NCBI RefSeq assembly: GCF_016902345.1
Contig: NZ_JACJLR010000010.1
Coordinates: 1-64,000 of the forward strand
DNA length: 64,000 nucleotides
DNA from: Mediterraneibacter glycyrrhizinilyticus
Lineage (GTDB): Bacteria > Bacillota > Clostridia > Lachnospirales > Lachnospiraceae
Reading direction: 5' to 3'
The notes below the pieces were generated by a model, which did no database searches, had not been told where the DNA came from, and was given only the letters and a program-made list of their open reading frames with translations. A program made the translations under genes and the position numbers. How positions within the stretch are numbered: the stretch's first letter is position 1; each line of letters begins with the position of its first letter. Positions 16,359-24,347 of the stretch are shown here, one piece after another.

Positions 16359-16650
16359 TCAGCCATCTGCGTCCCGGGCCTCCTGCACCTTTCTTGTCTG
16401 CTCCTTTGCCACACGGATCAGACGGTTCATCACAAGCATTCCCGCGCAAAGGTCAGTCAGAGATATAGCGGCCATCCACGGTCGGGAAAAACCGAAAGAC
16501 GACAGACAGTGGTATTACGATCTTATCCGAAATATGTATCCGCCCCATAGCCGCCACAAATTCGCCGACTGTCGTAGAAGATACCAGATAAGCCCCCGCT
16601 GTCCTCAGACGTCGCTGCGACAGGATAAGCCCAAATGGCATCAGGCTCAA
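16359..16650 (-). pseudogene. Fragment of an ECF transporter T component (EcfT-like)
   Basis: On the minus strand, 16453-16650 reads an EcfT-like core: STTVGEFVAAMGRIHISDKI then PLSVVFRFFPTV. This resembles the conserved middle of energy-coupling-factor transmembrane proteins. A stop follows at once, and further residues (MNRLIRVAKEQTRKVQEARD) appear in another frame to 16359. Neither end of a normal EcfT (about 230-260 residues) is present, nor are S or A components. I call it a decayed fragment; the identity of the second-frame piece is unknown. Confidence 0.5.
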
Positions 16651-16660
16651 AACAGGCTTA

Positions 16661-16798
16661 ACTATTACACAGTCTGTATCTGAGGTTGCAGAACAGGTGG
16701 GCTACCTGAATCAAAGTAAATTTGCTGCTGTATTCAAAAAGCATTTTATGATGTCCCCATTAGAATACCGTAAGCCAGGACGTCTTCATCTGCTGTGA
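16661..16798 (+). pseudogene. 3' fragment of an AraC-family regulator
   Basis: About 45 codons read the last helix-turn-helix of AraC proteins: SVSEVAEQVGYLNQSKFAAV, then FKKHFMMSPLEYRK, ending at a TGA. There is no start codon, ribosome binding site or N-terminal domain. It may be left from an AraC gene like the intact one at 28028-28981, which adjoins a similar ABC pair. Confidence 0.65.
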
Positions 16799-16822
16799 CG
16801 TTCCCTTGTTTCTGAAGCGAAG

Positions 16823-18514
16823 TTACAGACTGTTTATCAACTCCACTACCTGCCCCACATTTTTCTTTCCAAACACAACCTTTTCCCCGTCATTGATCAC
16901 AAGGCAGGGGACGCTCATTACTTGATACCGGTCTTTGAGCGCCGGAAAATAATTCAGATCGTAGGCCTCCGCCGTCACAAAAGGATTCTCCGCCGCAATG
17001 CGCTGGGCAGCCGTTACCAGTTCCGGACACATGGTGCAGGACAGGGAGACCAGGATCTTCATATTCACTGTTCTCGATATCTTTCCCAGGTCTTCCAGCG
17101 TTTTCTCATCCAGCGGCTGACCGGGTCCCGACGTGTTGTAAAGGCCAAGGACAAACGACGTAAATTCATGTCCTCCGGGCACACCGTGAAAGGCGAGGCC
17201 GCTCCACTCTCCATTTTCTCTGCATATCCGCGCACAGGGCAGTTCTTCCGCTTTCACCGAAGCAGCGTCCAGATCAGATAACCAGATGCTTTTCAACTGT
17301 ATCTTTTCTGTCAGCCTGGCAAGTTCTTCCGCATAGCTCTTCAGTTCCATTGAAAAGGGTGTATCGTCCAGATACAGCTCCAATATCAGCGGAGAAGACA
17401 TCTTATCGAACACTGTCCTTAACTGTGCGGTCATCTCCGTGGTGAAGATACCGGCTGATCCTGAATTACGGCTGCCTGAGTTTTCTCCGGAAACGGAAGA
17501 CGACCGTTCCGCAGGTGCCGCAGGAGCCTGTTCCGAGCGCGCTGCCGGCGGCTGTTCCGGGTGAAGCCCGGTCTTTTTCTGCATGGCAGCCGCATAACGC
17601 TCCAGTTCTGTCGCTGCAAGGGCTCCGTCCCCTACTGCCGTGACCACCTGCCGCAAAGGTTTGATACACACGTCACCGGCAGCATACAACCCGTCACAGC
17701 TTGTCTTCATCAGACGGTCTGTCACGATATAACCGCGCTCATCACACTCCGCGATCCCTCTCACCAGATCTGTGGCGGGCTCATATCCGGCAAAGACAAA
17801 GACTCCGAAATTCTCCCCTGCCGGCGGCCGGTATTCCGTAACCTCTCCCGTAGCGGTATTCTGATAGCGCAGATATTCAAGCATTCCTTCCCCAGACGCC
17901 TCGATCACTTCCGTATTCGTGAGCACAGTGATCTTTTCATGGTTCAGTGCCGGCTCCGCGGCAGACGGCGCACAGCTGAACCCATTCCCCCGGATCAGCA
18001 CCGTCACATGGCGTGCATATTTCGTCAGGAACACGCTCTCCTCGGCGGCCGCGAATCCGCCGCCGACCACGAAGACGTCCTTTCCGGTAAAAAATTCCCC
18101 GTCGCAGGTGGCGCAGTAGGCGATCCCTCTTCCGCGGAATTCCTCTTCCCCCTGAAAGCCTACCTTGCGGGGATGGGCTCCGGCTGCCAGCAGCACGCCG
18201 AAACAGGACAGCTCACCGCGGCTGGTCTTTACTTTTTTTATGTCTCCGGACATATCAAGCTCCGTCACTTCCGCAAGCAGAAATTCCGCGCCGAATTTCT
18301 GAGCCTGCCTGCGCATGCTCTCAGTCAGCGCTCTCCCTGACGTGCGCTCCACTCCCGGATAGTTCACTACCTCTTCTGTGATCACGATCTGTCCTCCGAA
18401 CTGCTCCTTTTCTACAACGACAACGCGATAGCGTGCCCTCGCCAGATAGAGAGCGGCAGTCAGCCCGGCAGGGCCTCCTCCGATCACAACGACATCATAT
18501 AATTCCTTCATCAT
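16823..18514 (-). CDS. Thioredoxin reductase-like flavoprotein with C-terminal AhpF-type thiol domain
   Basis: A 563-residue FAD/NAD(P)H disulfide reductase. Residues 1-310 form a TrxB-like domain: FAD-binding GGGPAG (12-17), redox CATC (Cys134/Cys137) and NAD(P)-binding GGGFAAAEE near 160. A low-complexity Ala/Ser/Pro linker (about 320-370) joins a thioredoxin-fold domain containing the dithiol CTMC (Cys493/Cys496). AhpF has the same two parts in the opposite order. Together with the AhpC gene 80 nt upstream it should pass electrons to the peroxiredoxin to reduce peroxides. Start: tandem ATG codons behind GAGGAAGAG. Confidence 0.9.
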   Translation of the reverse strand: MMKELYDVVVIGGGPAGLTAALYLARARYRVVVVEKEQFGGQIVITEEVVNYPGVERTSGRALTESMRRQAQKFGAEFLLAEVTELDMSGDIKKVKTSRGELSCFGVLLAAGAHPRKVGFQGEEEFRGRGIAYCATCDGEFFTGKDVFVVGGGFAAAEESVFLTKYARHVTVLIRGNGFSCAPSAAEPALNHEKITVLTNTEVIEASGEGMLEYLRYQNTATGEVTEYRPPAGENFGVFVFAGYEPATDLVRGIAECDERGYIVTDRLMKTSCDGLYAAGDVCIKPLRQVVTAVGDGALAATELERYAAAMQKKTGLHPEQPPAARSEQAPAAPAERSSSVSGENSGSRNSGSAGIFTTEMTAQLRTVFDKMSSPLILELYLDDTPFSMELKSYAEELARLTEKIQLKSIWLSDLDAASVKAEELPCARICRENGEWSGLAFHGVPGGHEFTSFVLGLYNTSGPGQPLDEKTLEDLGKISRTVNMKILVSLSCTMCPELVTAAQRIAAENPFVTAEAYDLNYFPALKDRYQVMSVPCLVINDGEKVVFGKKNVGQVVELINSL

Positions 18515-18549
18515 TCTCTTCCTCGCATAATAATGCTTTTATTATTTCA

Positions 18550-18573
18550 GGGGCGGCAGCACGCAGCCGCCCC
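18550..18573 (-). promoter_or_regulatory. Intercistronic hairpin between ahpC and reductase gene
   Basis: Perfect GC-only arms GGGGCGGC (18550-18557) and GCCGCCCC (18566-18573) with an 8-nt loop. On the minus strand the tail is TGAAATAATAAAAG rather than a U-tract. Probably an mRNA stabiliser or leaky terminator that makes AhpC more abundant than the reductase. Confidence 0.5.
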
Positions 18574-18594
18574 TTCTTTCAATCCTCTTTTTGT

Positions 18595-19158
18595 TTATAA
18601 CTGGCCTACCAGATCCAGGCTCGGCTTCAGCGTCTCCGCCCCTGGCTGCCATTTCGCCGGGCACACCTCATCGCCATGTTCATGCACGAACTGGCACGCC
18701 TGCAGTTTGCGCAGCAGCTCATCCGCGTTGCGCCCTACATTTCCCGCATTGACCTCATAGGCCGCGATCTTTCCTTCGGGGTTAATGATAAATGTACCCC
18801 TCTCTGCCACGCCGTCCGCCTCAATGTAAACCTCAAAATCTCTTGAGATCACATGGGTCGGGTCAGCCAGCATGGGATATCCGATCTTTTTGATCCGGTC
18901 AGACGCGTCATGCCATGCCTTGTGGACATAGTGGGTATCACAGGATACAGAGTACACTTCGCATCCTGCCGCCTGGAATTCCGGATATTTGCCTGCAAGA
19001 TCCTCCAGTTCTGTCGGGCACACAAAAGTAAAATCTGCCGGGTAAAAGAAGAAAATGCTCCATTTTCCCAGCACATCTTCTTTTTTTACTTCTTTAAATG
19101 CGTTATTATGATACGCCTGCACACAAAATTCGCCAATCTCTTTGTTGATCAATGACAT
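18595..19158 (-). CDS. ahpC: Alkyl hydroperoxide reductase C / typical 2-Cys peroxiredoxin
   Basis: A 187-residue cytosolic peroxiredoxin that reduces hydrogen peroxide and organic hydroperoxides. The peroxidatic Cys47 lies in FTFVCPTE and the resolving Cys166 in EVCPAKW. Length and both motifs match the AhpC/Prx1 group. AAGGAGGT precedes the ATG at 19158. A palindrome of the type shared with the ABC transporter promoters lies 33 nt upstream at 19191-19208, so peroxide defence and those transporters may be co-regulated. The partner reductase is next in the operon. Confidence 0.95.
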   Translation of the reverse strand: MSLINKEIGEFCVQAYHNNAFKEVKKEDVLGKWSIFFFYPADFTFVCPTELEDLAGKYPEFQAAGCEVYSVSCDTHYVHKAWHDASDRIKKIGYPMLADPTHVISRDFEVYIEADGVAERGTFIINPEGKIAAYEVNAGNVGRNADELLRKLQACQFVHEHGDEVCPAKWQPGAETLKPSLDLVGQL

Positions 19159-19190
19159 AGGTAATACCTCCTTAAATAGCTTTATTTATT

Positions 19191-19208
19191 AGTTAGTTAT
19201 AACTAATT
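19191..19208. promoter_or_regulatory. Shared operator site 2 (AGTTAG-N6-CTAATT)
   Basis: Arms AGTTAG and CTAATT around the 6-nt spacer TTATAA; inside it lies the palindrome ATTAGTTATAACTAAT with another register. It is 33 nt upstream of ahpC. Confidence 0.65.
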
Positions 19209-19305
19209 CAATTGTAACCGCAGGCTATTGTCTTGTCAACAAAAACATTAATAATAATAACTTTTATCATTTTCAGAGTTCTTTTTGAATTCTCGATAAG
19301 CCCTA

Positions 19306-19334
19306 TTGACACATATCCAAAAATTATTTATAAT
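19306..19334 (+). promoter_or_regulatory. Sigma-A promoter of tetR 3
   Basis: Consensus -35 TTGACA (19306-19311) and -10 TATAAT (19329-19334), 17 nt apart. Confidence 0.8.
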
Positions 19335-19362
19335 CATAACAGTGTTTTGAAACAGTGTTATG
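19335..19362. promoter_or_regulatory. Probable TetR operator (tetR 3)
   Basis: Arms CATAACAGTGTT and AACAGTGTTATG separated by 4 nt form a near-perfect inverted repeat immediately after the -10 box. The half-sites resemble those of the other two TetR operators in this window. Confidence 0.65.
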
Positions 19363-19388
19363 AATAATCGAAAGGAAATGACACCACT

Positions 19389-20054
19389 ATGGCAAAACAG
19401 ATCGAAGGCGTATACGAAGCGATACTCTCCTGCGCCAAAAAAGAATTTTTAGAGAAAGGCTATAAAGATGCTTCCCTGCGGGTCATCGCACAGGAAGCCG
19501 GTACAAGCACCGGTTCCATTTATACCCGCTTCGGTGATAAAGAAGGGCTTTTTGAGGCGATCGTCGCCCCTGCCGCGGATCAGCTCACGGAGATGTTTTT
19601 AGAGATACAGGAGAATTTCCATAACCTGAATGAAGATACCCAACAGGCCGAAATGGGAAGCTATACTTCAGATTCCCAGCTTGGCATGCTGGATTTTATC
19701 TACGACCATTTCGATGAGTTCTGTCTTCTTCTGGACTGCGCACAGGGCACCCGCTTTTCTGCTTTTCTGGATAAGCTGGTAGATATCGAGGTGGAATACA
19801 CTTATAAATACATGGAAGTCATCGGCTGTGAAAGCGTGAAATCCGGACTGATCACCGAGGATTTTATCCATATTGTCACGACCGCCTATTTCAATGGCAT
19901 GTTCGAGGTCGTGCGGCACCGGATGAACAAGACGGATGCGGTAAAATACATCCGTCTCCTCAACAACTATCACATGCAGGGATTTACCACCATCTTCAAC
20001 CCGGAGCGCGAAGTTCCGGGGGGCACTGACACTGGGCACACTGCCGGTTTCTGA
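19389..20054 (+). CDS. TetR/AcrR family transcriptional regulator
   Basis: A 221-residue repressor with an intact N-terminal helix-turn-helix (SLRVIAQEAGTSTGSIYTRF) and a C-terminal effector domain. An AAAGGAAATG stretch precedes the ATG at 19389. Its sequence is similar in layout to the TetR at 11415-12017 (both have the region preceding HxVTxxYFNGMFE/ASGMLGGIFE near residue 160). It lies directly upstream of ABC pair 2 on the same strand, with a terminator between, and probably regulates both itself and the pair. Confidence 0.9.
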   Translation: MAKQIEGVYEAILSCAKKEFLEKGYKDASLRVIAQEAGTSTGSIYTRFGDKEGLFEAIVAPAADQLTEMFLEIQENFHNLNEDTQQAEMGSYTSDSQLGMLDFIYDHFDEFCLLLDCAQGTRFSAFLDKLVDIEVEYTYKYMEVIGCESVKSGLITEDFIHIVTTAYFNGMFEVVRHRMNKTDAVKYIRLLNNYHMQGFTTIFNPEREVPGGTDTGHTAGF

Positions 20055-20084
20055 GTAAAGTGCGAGCAGTAACCACCGGTAATC

Positions 20085-20127
20085 AGACCGTTTCCTGTCC
20101 GGTACCGCAGGCGGCGGTCTTTTTATA
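20085..20127 (+). terminator. Terminator of tetR 3
   Basis: Stem AGACCG/CGGTCT with an inner CCTG/CAGG stem, followed by TTTTTATA. It separates tetR from the ABC pair. Confidence 0.7.
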
Positions 20128-20135
20128 AAACATAT

Positions 20136-20153
20136 AGTTAGTATATTCTAACC
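20136..20153. promoter_or_regulatory. Shared operator site 3 (AGTTAG-N6-CTAACC)
   Basis: Arms AGTTAG and CTAACC around TATATT, which may serve as the -10 box. The site is 19 nt upstream of ABC pair 2. Confidence 0.7.
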
Positions 20154-20171
20154 AGAAAAGGAGGAATTCTT

Positions 20172-21914
20172 ATGCAGGAAAAAAGACCTATGCTCCGGCT
20201 GTGGGAGCTTGGGGAACAATATCACGGCGGGCTGATACGCGCGGTTCTTTCCGCATCCGTCGGCGTTTTATGCGGCATACTGCCGTATTTTGCAGCAGCA
20301 CAGATCATCATAGGTCTCATCCGTTCTGAACAGGACACTTCATTTTATCTGTTCTGGTGCTGTCTGGCACTGGGAGGCTGCATCCTGCGGGCGGTTCTTT
20401 ATGCGCTCGCACTCTCCATGTCACACAAAGCGACCTTTTCTATTTTAAAAAATATCCGGGAACGTATCCTTGCCAAACTTCCGAAGCTCCCTCTGGGAAC
20501 TGTCATGGACATCCCCAGCGGGCAGCTGAAACAGATCATCGTCGATCAGGTTGAAAGCATGGAGCGTCCTCTTGCACATCTTCTGCCGGAGATGACGTCG
20601 AATATACTGGCTCCGGTGTGCATCCTGATCTATCTGTTTGTCCTTGACTGGAGGATGGCACTGCTCTCTCTTGTCTCCATTCCTGTCGGCATGGCGTTCA
20701 TGATGGCCGTGATGGCAAATTACGGGAAACAGTATGAAGGGTCTGTCAAGGTTACGCAGGAAATGAACTCCACCATCGTAGAATATATCGGCGGTATTGA
20801 GGTGATCAAGGCATTCAATCAGGGGAAGAATTCCTATGCGAAATTTTCTCAGCGTGTTCTGGCAAACGCATCCTACTTCTATCACTGGATGAAAAGCTGC
20901 CAGCTCCCGGTGTCCATTTCACGGACACTGGCGCCCACAACATTGATCACTATTCTTCCCGTGGGCTGGATCATGTATCTGGGCGGTTCTCTGGATATCG
21001 AGACTTTTATTACTGTCATCATCCTCTCCCTCGGAATAGCCGGTCCTCTGCTTGCCGCCATGGATTTCGTGGACAGTCTGGCAAAGGTCGGGACCATCGT
21101 AGGTGAAGTTGACTCCATCTTAAGCAGTGAAGAACAGCAGCACAGTCTGACGCCGGTATCTTTCAGTTCTGAGGATATCCGGCTGGATCATGTGTCTTTC
21201 GGCTATCACGCGGATCAGGATATCCTGCATGATATATCTCTGTCCATCCCTGCCGGAACCATGACTGCGTTTGTCGGTCCGTCGGGCAGCGGGAAATCAA
21301 CGATCGCAAAGCTGATTGCAGGGTTCTGGGATGTGAAAAAAGGCAGGATCACGCTGGGCGGACATGACTTGAAGGACATCCCGCTTCGCCAGCTCTATGA
21401 ACAGACTGCGTTCGTCTCTCAGGACAACTATCTGTTTAATGAATCTGTAAGGGAAAACATCCGCATGGGAAAACCCGGAGCAGCCGATGCTGAAGTAGAG
21501 GCCGCAGCAAAAGCCGCTGGCTGTGATTCCTTTATACGGAAACTGGAGAACGGCTACGATACCATAGTCGGCGGAGGAGGCGCCCATCTCTCCGGCGGGG
21601 AACGCCAGCGGATTGCCATCGCGCGGGCCATGTTGAAAGACGCGCCCATCGTGATCCTGGATGAAGCCACCGCATATATCGATCCCGAAAATGAGGCAGT
21701 CGTCCAGAAAGCTGTGGCAAAACTGCTAAAAGGAAAGACCGTGATCGTCATTGCCCACCGCCTCTCTACCATCACGGACGCAGACCGGATCTTTGTCGTG
21801 GCAGACGGACAGATCTCTGCATCCGGAACACATAAGGAACTTTTAAAGCAAAGTGCAATGTACCACGAAATGTGGCAGGCACATATCGGAGCAAAGGATG
21901 GTGATGCAGCATGA
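20172..21914 (+). CDS. Heterodimeric ABC exporter, fused permease-ATPase, subunit 1 of pair 2
   Basis: A 580-residue half-transporter: exporter membrane domain to about residue 310, then a nucleotide-binding domain with Walker A GPSGSGKS (about 364-371), signature LSGGERQR, Walker B VILDE and D-loop YIDPENE. The ATG follows AAGGAGGA. Its stop overlaps the start of subunit 2 by 4 nt, so the two are coupled. Same general class as pairs 1 and 3, but the D-loop differs. Substrate unknown; the shared upstream palindrome links it to the other pairs and to ahpC. Confidence 0.88.
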   Translation: MQEKRPMLRLWELGEQYHGGLIRAVLSASVGVLCGILPYFAAAQIIIGLIRSEQDTSFYLFWCCLALGGCILRAVLYALALSMSHKATFSILKNIRERILAKLPKLPLGTVMDIPSGQLKQIIVDQVESMERPLAHLLPEMTSNILAPVCILIYLFVLDWRMALLSLVSIPVGMAFMMAVMANYGKQYEGSVKVTQEMNSTIVEYIGGIEVIKAFNQGKNSYAKFSQRVLANASYFYHWMKSCQLPVSISRTLAPTTLITILPVGWIMYLGGSLDIETFITVIILSLGIAGPLLAAMDFVDSLAKVGTIVGEVDSILSSEEQQHSLTPVSFSSEDIRLDHVSFGYHADQDILHDISLSIPAGTMTAFVGPSGSGKSTIAKLIAGFWDVKKGRITLGGHDLKDIPLRQLYEQTAFVSQDNYLFNESVRENIRMGKPGAADAEVEAAAKAAGCDSFIRKLENGYDTIVGGGGAHLSGGERQRIAIARAMLKDAPIVILDEATAYIDPENEAVVQKAVAKLLKGKTVIVIAHRLSTITDADRIFVVADGQISASGTHKELLKQSAMYHEMWQAHIGAKDGDAA

Positions 21915-23641
21915 TCGCAGTATTGAAAAAACTTTATCAGTTTGCTGGAGATGAACAGAAAAATATCAACAAATCGATTTTCTGGGGCTTCTTCTACGCA
22001 GTATTCCACATGTTTCAGATCGCGGCAATCTATTTTGTGGTGCTCGCCCTTACCGGCGGGGACAGAACATATCATGCGGCATGGACTGCTCTCCTGCTGC
22101 TTGTATTCAGCATAGCCGGAAGGGCTCTCATCAACCGTTTCACCCAGCTTCAGCAGACACACGCAGGGTACTTCATGGTCGCAAATAAAAGAATTGCCAT
22201 CGGCGACAAACTGAAACGGATTCCCATGGGATATTTTAACGCCAGGAGCCTTGGCGAGATCACCGGAATCTCCACCACCGTGCTTGATGTTGTGGAAAGC
22301 AATGGACCTGTCGTTCTTGTCAATATCCTCAGCGGTTTTATCAATTCCATTGTATTTTTCCTCTGCGTGTTCGGATTCGACTGGTGCATCGGGCTTCTTG
22401 CCCTTGCAGGCACAGTACTCTATCTGCTCATCACTTCCGCTATGGAGAAGAAATCCGCCCGGGTGACGCCCCGCCGTCAGGAATCCGAAGCTCAGCTTGT
22501 AGACGCGGTGCTGGAACAGATCCAGGGGATGAGCGTGATCAAATCCTTTAACCTGACCGGGAAAGGCGACCGCCGGGTCAGGGAAGCACTGGAATATAAC
22601 CGGAAAAGCAACCTCGACATTGAACGCCTCTTCACGCCCTACATGGTTGCCCAGGAATTAAGCCTGCATCTGTTTTCCGTACTGATCATGGGTGCCGGGA
22701 TCATTTTCTGCCTGAACGGGAGCATGACGCTTTCCAGCGCCCTGATGACAGTGATCATCTCCTTTATGGTATTCTCACAGATCCAGTCAACAGGAAGCGC
22801 GGTATCCCTGCTGCGTGTCGTCGGAAGTTCCATCGACCATGCGGATCAGATCGACGGGATCCCGGAAATGGACAGTACCGGAAGGCCGGTATCTCCGGAA
22901 AGGCATGACATTTCTTTCGATCATGTGGACTTTTCTTACGATAAAAGACCGATTCTGAAAGACGTAAGCGTAATGATCCCAGATCGCACCACTACTGCTA
23001 TCATTGGTCCCAGCGGTTCCGGAAAGACCACTCTGTGCAGTCTGATCGCCCGGTTCTGGGATGTGGACAGCGGCTCGATCCGTATCGGCGGCACAGATAT
23101 CCGGGAGTATACACTGGAATCCCTTATGGACCAGATCAGTATGGTATTCCAAAACGTATATCTCTTCGCGGACACGATCGAGAATAACATCAAATTCGGG
23201 AAGCCGGATGCTGACCACGAGCAGGTTGTCGCCGCGGCGAAAAAAGCCTGCTGCCATGATTTTATTTCCGCTTTGCCGGATGGCTATGGCACGGTGATCG
23301 GAGAAGGCGGCGCCACATTATCCGGCGGCGAGAAACAGCGCATCTCCATTGCGCGGGCAATGCTGAAAAATGCCCCCATCATTATTTTCGACGAAGCAAC
23401 GGCAAATGTTGATCCGGAGAATGAAGATAAACTGCAGAAAGCCATGGAGGAACTGATGCGCGACAAGACGATCCTGATGATCGCCCACCGGCTCAAAACA
23501 GTACAGAAAGCAGATCAGATCCTCGTACTGAACGAGGGACGGATCGTGCAGAAGGGAACCCATGAAGAGCTCAAGGATACGCCCGGGATCTACCGGGATT
23601 TCCTGGAAGTCAGGAAAGAAGCTGCGGGGTGGAAGCTGTAG
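21911..23641 (+). CDS. Heterodimeric ABC exporter, fused permease-ATPase, subunit 2 of pair 2
   Basis: A 576-residue half-transporter. The membrane domain spans about 20-300; the nucleotide-binding domain has Walker A GPSGSGKT (about 362-369), signature LSGGEKQR, Walker B IIFDE and D-loop NVDPENE. Both sites of the heterodimer appear catalytically complete. It starts at the ATGA overlap with subunit 1 and is followed 40 nt later by a strong terminator. Confidence 0.88.
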   Translation: MIAVLKKLYQFAGDEQKNINKSIFWGFFYAVFHMFQIAAIYFVVLALTGGDRTYHAAWTALLLLVFSIAGRALINRFTQLQQTHAGYFMVANKRIAIGDKLKRIPMGYFNARSLGEITGISTTVLDVVESNGPVVLVNILSGFINSIVFFLCVFGFDWCIGLLALAGTVLYLLITSAMEKKSARVTPRRQESEAQLVDAVLEQIQGMSVIKSFNLTGKGDRRVREALEYNRKSNLDIERLFTPYMVAQELSLHLFSVLIMGAGIIFCLNGSMTLSSALMTVIISFMVFSQIQSTGSAVSLLRVVGSSIDHADQIDGIPEMDSTGRPVSPERHDISFDHVDFSYDKRPILKDVSVMIPDRTTTAIIGPSGSGKTTLCSLIARFWDVDSGSIRIGGTDIREYTLESLMDQISMVFQNVYLFADTIENNIKFGKPDADHEQVVAAAKKACCHDFISALPDGYGTVIGEGGATLSGGEKQRISIARAMLKNAPIIIFDEATANVDPENEDKLQKAMEELMRDKTILMIAHRLKTVQKADQILVLNEGRIVQKGTHEELKDTPGIYRDFLEVRKEAAGWKL

Positions 23642-23680
23642 CAGGAGAATCTGTCAAAAATCTATCCGAAATAACTCAGG

Positions 23681-23706
23681 AAGGCTCCTTCCGGAGCCTT
23701 CTTTAT
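23681..23706 (+). terminator. Terminator of ABC pair 2
   Basis: Perfect hairpin AAGGCTCC-TTCC-GGAGCCTT followed by CTTTATAT, 40 nt after the stop codon. Confidence 0.8.
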
Positions 23707-23727
23707 ATCATATATCCAATATCCATT

Positions 23728-23988
23728 TCACCGTTTTACGAAAAGCGTCTTCACGGCTATGCCGGCAGTCTTCCGGACCAATTCTTTCGGCAGCCCGTCT
23801 ACGTTCCAGTAACAAATTCCCAGCGCAGCGATACCGTGCTCAGCAAACATTGCGCCTACATTCATCGGGATATTTTCATTCCCTTCGCTGCCGCCTACTA
23901 CGATGACTGCCTTTTTATGATCGTAATCCTTAACAGGGACATGATAAATTCCATAGAAGCCCTCTTGTGCAACTGTTACATATTCCAC
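23728..23988 (-). pseudogene. N-terminal remnant of a BAAT/acyl-CoA thioester hydrolase-like protein
   Basis: The first ~70 of 86 residues look like the start of an alpha/beta-hydrolase of the bile acid-CoA:amino acid N-acyltransferase / acyl-CoA thioesterase group (GIYHVPVKDYDHKKAVIVVG, then GSEGNENIPMNVG and AALGICYWNVDGLPKELVR). Full proteins are about 300 residues and contain a later nucleophile, which is missing here. The last residues are unrelated and run into the region of the converging terminator. A GTG start follows GGGAGG by 8 nt. I infer a truncated, non-functional gene co-transcribed with the 77-residue gene upstream. Confidence 0.6.
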
Positions 23989-24012
23989 TTTCCCTGCCTC
24001 CCTGTTTTTGTT

Positions 24013-24246
24013 TCAGATCGCAAACCCGGCAAAGCTTAATTCGCAGCCCCGGACCACACGGCTGACAATGTTGACAATCCTCGTCATAACCTCCGGATAT
24101 TTTTCCTTTTCAGTTAAAACGAGGATCTTGGTATAACCTTCGGAATACTCAGCCTCATCTACTCCTTCAATCTCACGGACTTCCCGCATAATTTCTGAAG
24201 CTTCTGCTTCATTTAACGCCTTAGACAACCGATAATACCTTCCCAT
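24013..24246 (-). CDS. Small protein with predicted ferredoxin-like (HMA-type) fold, no CxxC
   Basis: A 77-residue protein whose predicted order of strands and helices (YYRLSKALN, a helix to about 27, GVDEAEYSEGYTKILVLTE, a second helix, then a final strand) resembles heavy-metal-associated domains. The metal-binding CxxC is absent; only one cysteine occurs, near residue 68. A palindrome of the shared type lies 21 nt upstream (24267-24284), so it seems to belong to the same regulon as the ABC pairs. Function unknown; the fold is inferred by eye. Confidence 0.6.
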   Translation of the reverse strand: MGRYYRLSKALNEAEASEIMREVREIEGVDEAEYSEGYTKILVLTEKEKYPEVMTRIVNIVSRVVRGCELSFAGFAI

Positions 24247-24266
24247 GGTTTGTTCCCTCTTTCTTT

Positions 24267-24284
24267 AATTAGCTTCATCTAACC
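24267..24284. promoter_or_regulatory. Shared operator site 4 (AATTAG-N6-CTAACC)
   Basis: Arms AATTAG and CTAACC around CTTCAT, 21 nt upstream of the 77-residue gene. Confidence 0.6.
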
Positions 24285-24347
24285 AGAATATAGCGCTTTT
24301 CGAGGAAAAATACAATGGTGCAGGCAATTAAAAACCGCTCGTATCCT

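Noticed and set aside
17561-18340. 259-codon frame opposite the reductase gene
   Set aside because: Antisense shadow of a well-recognised flavoprotein.
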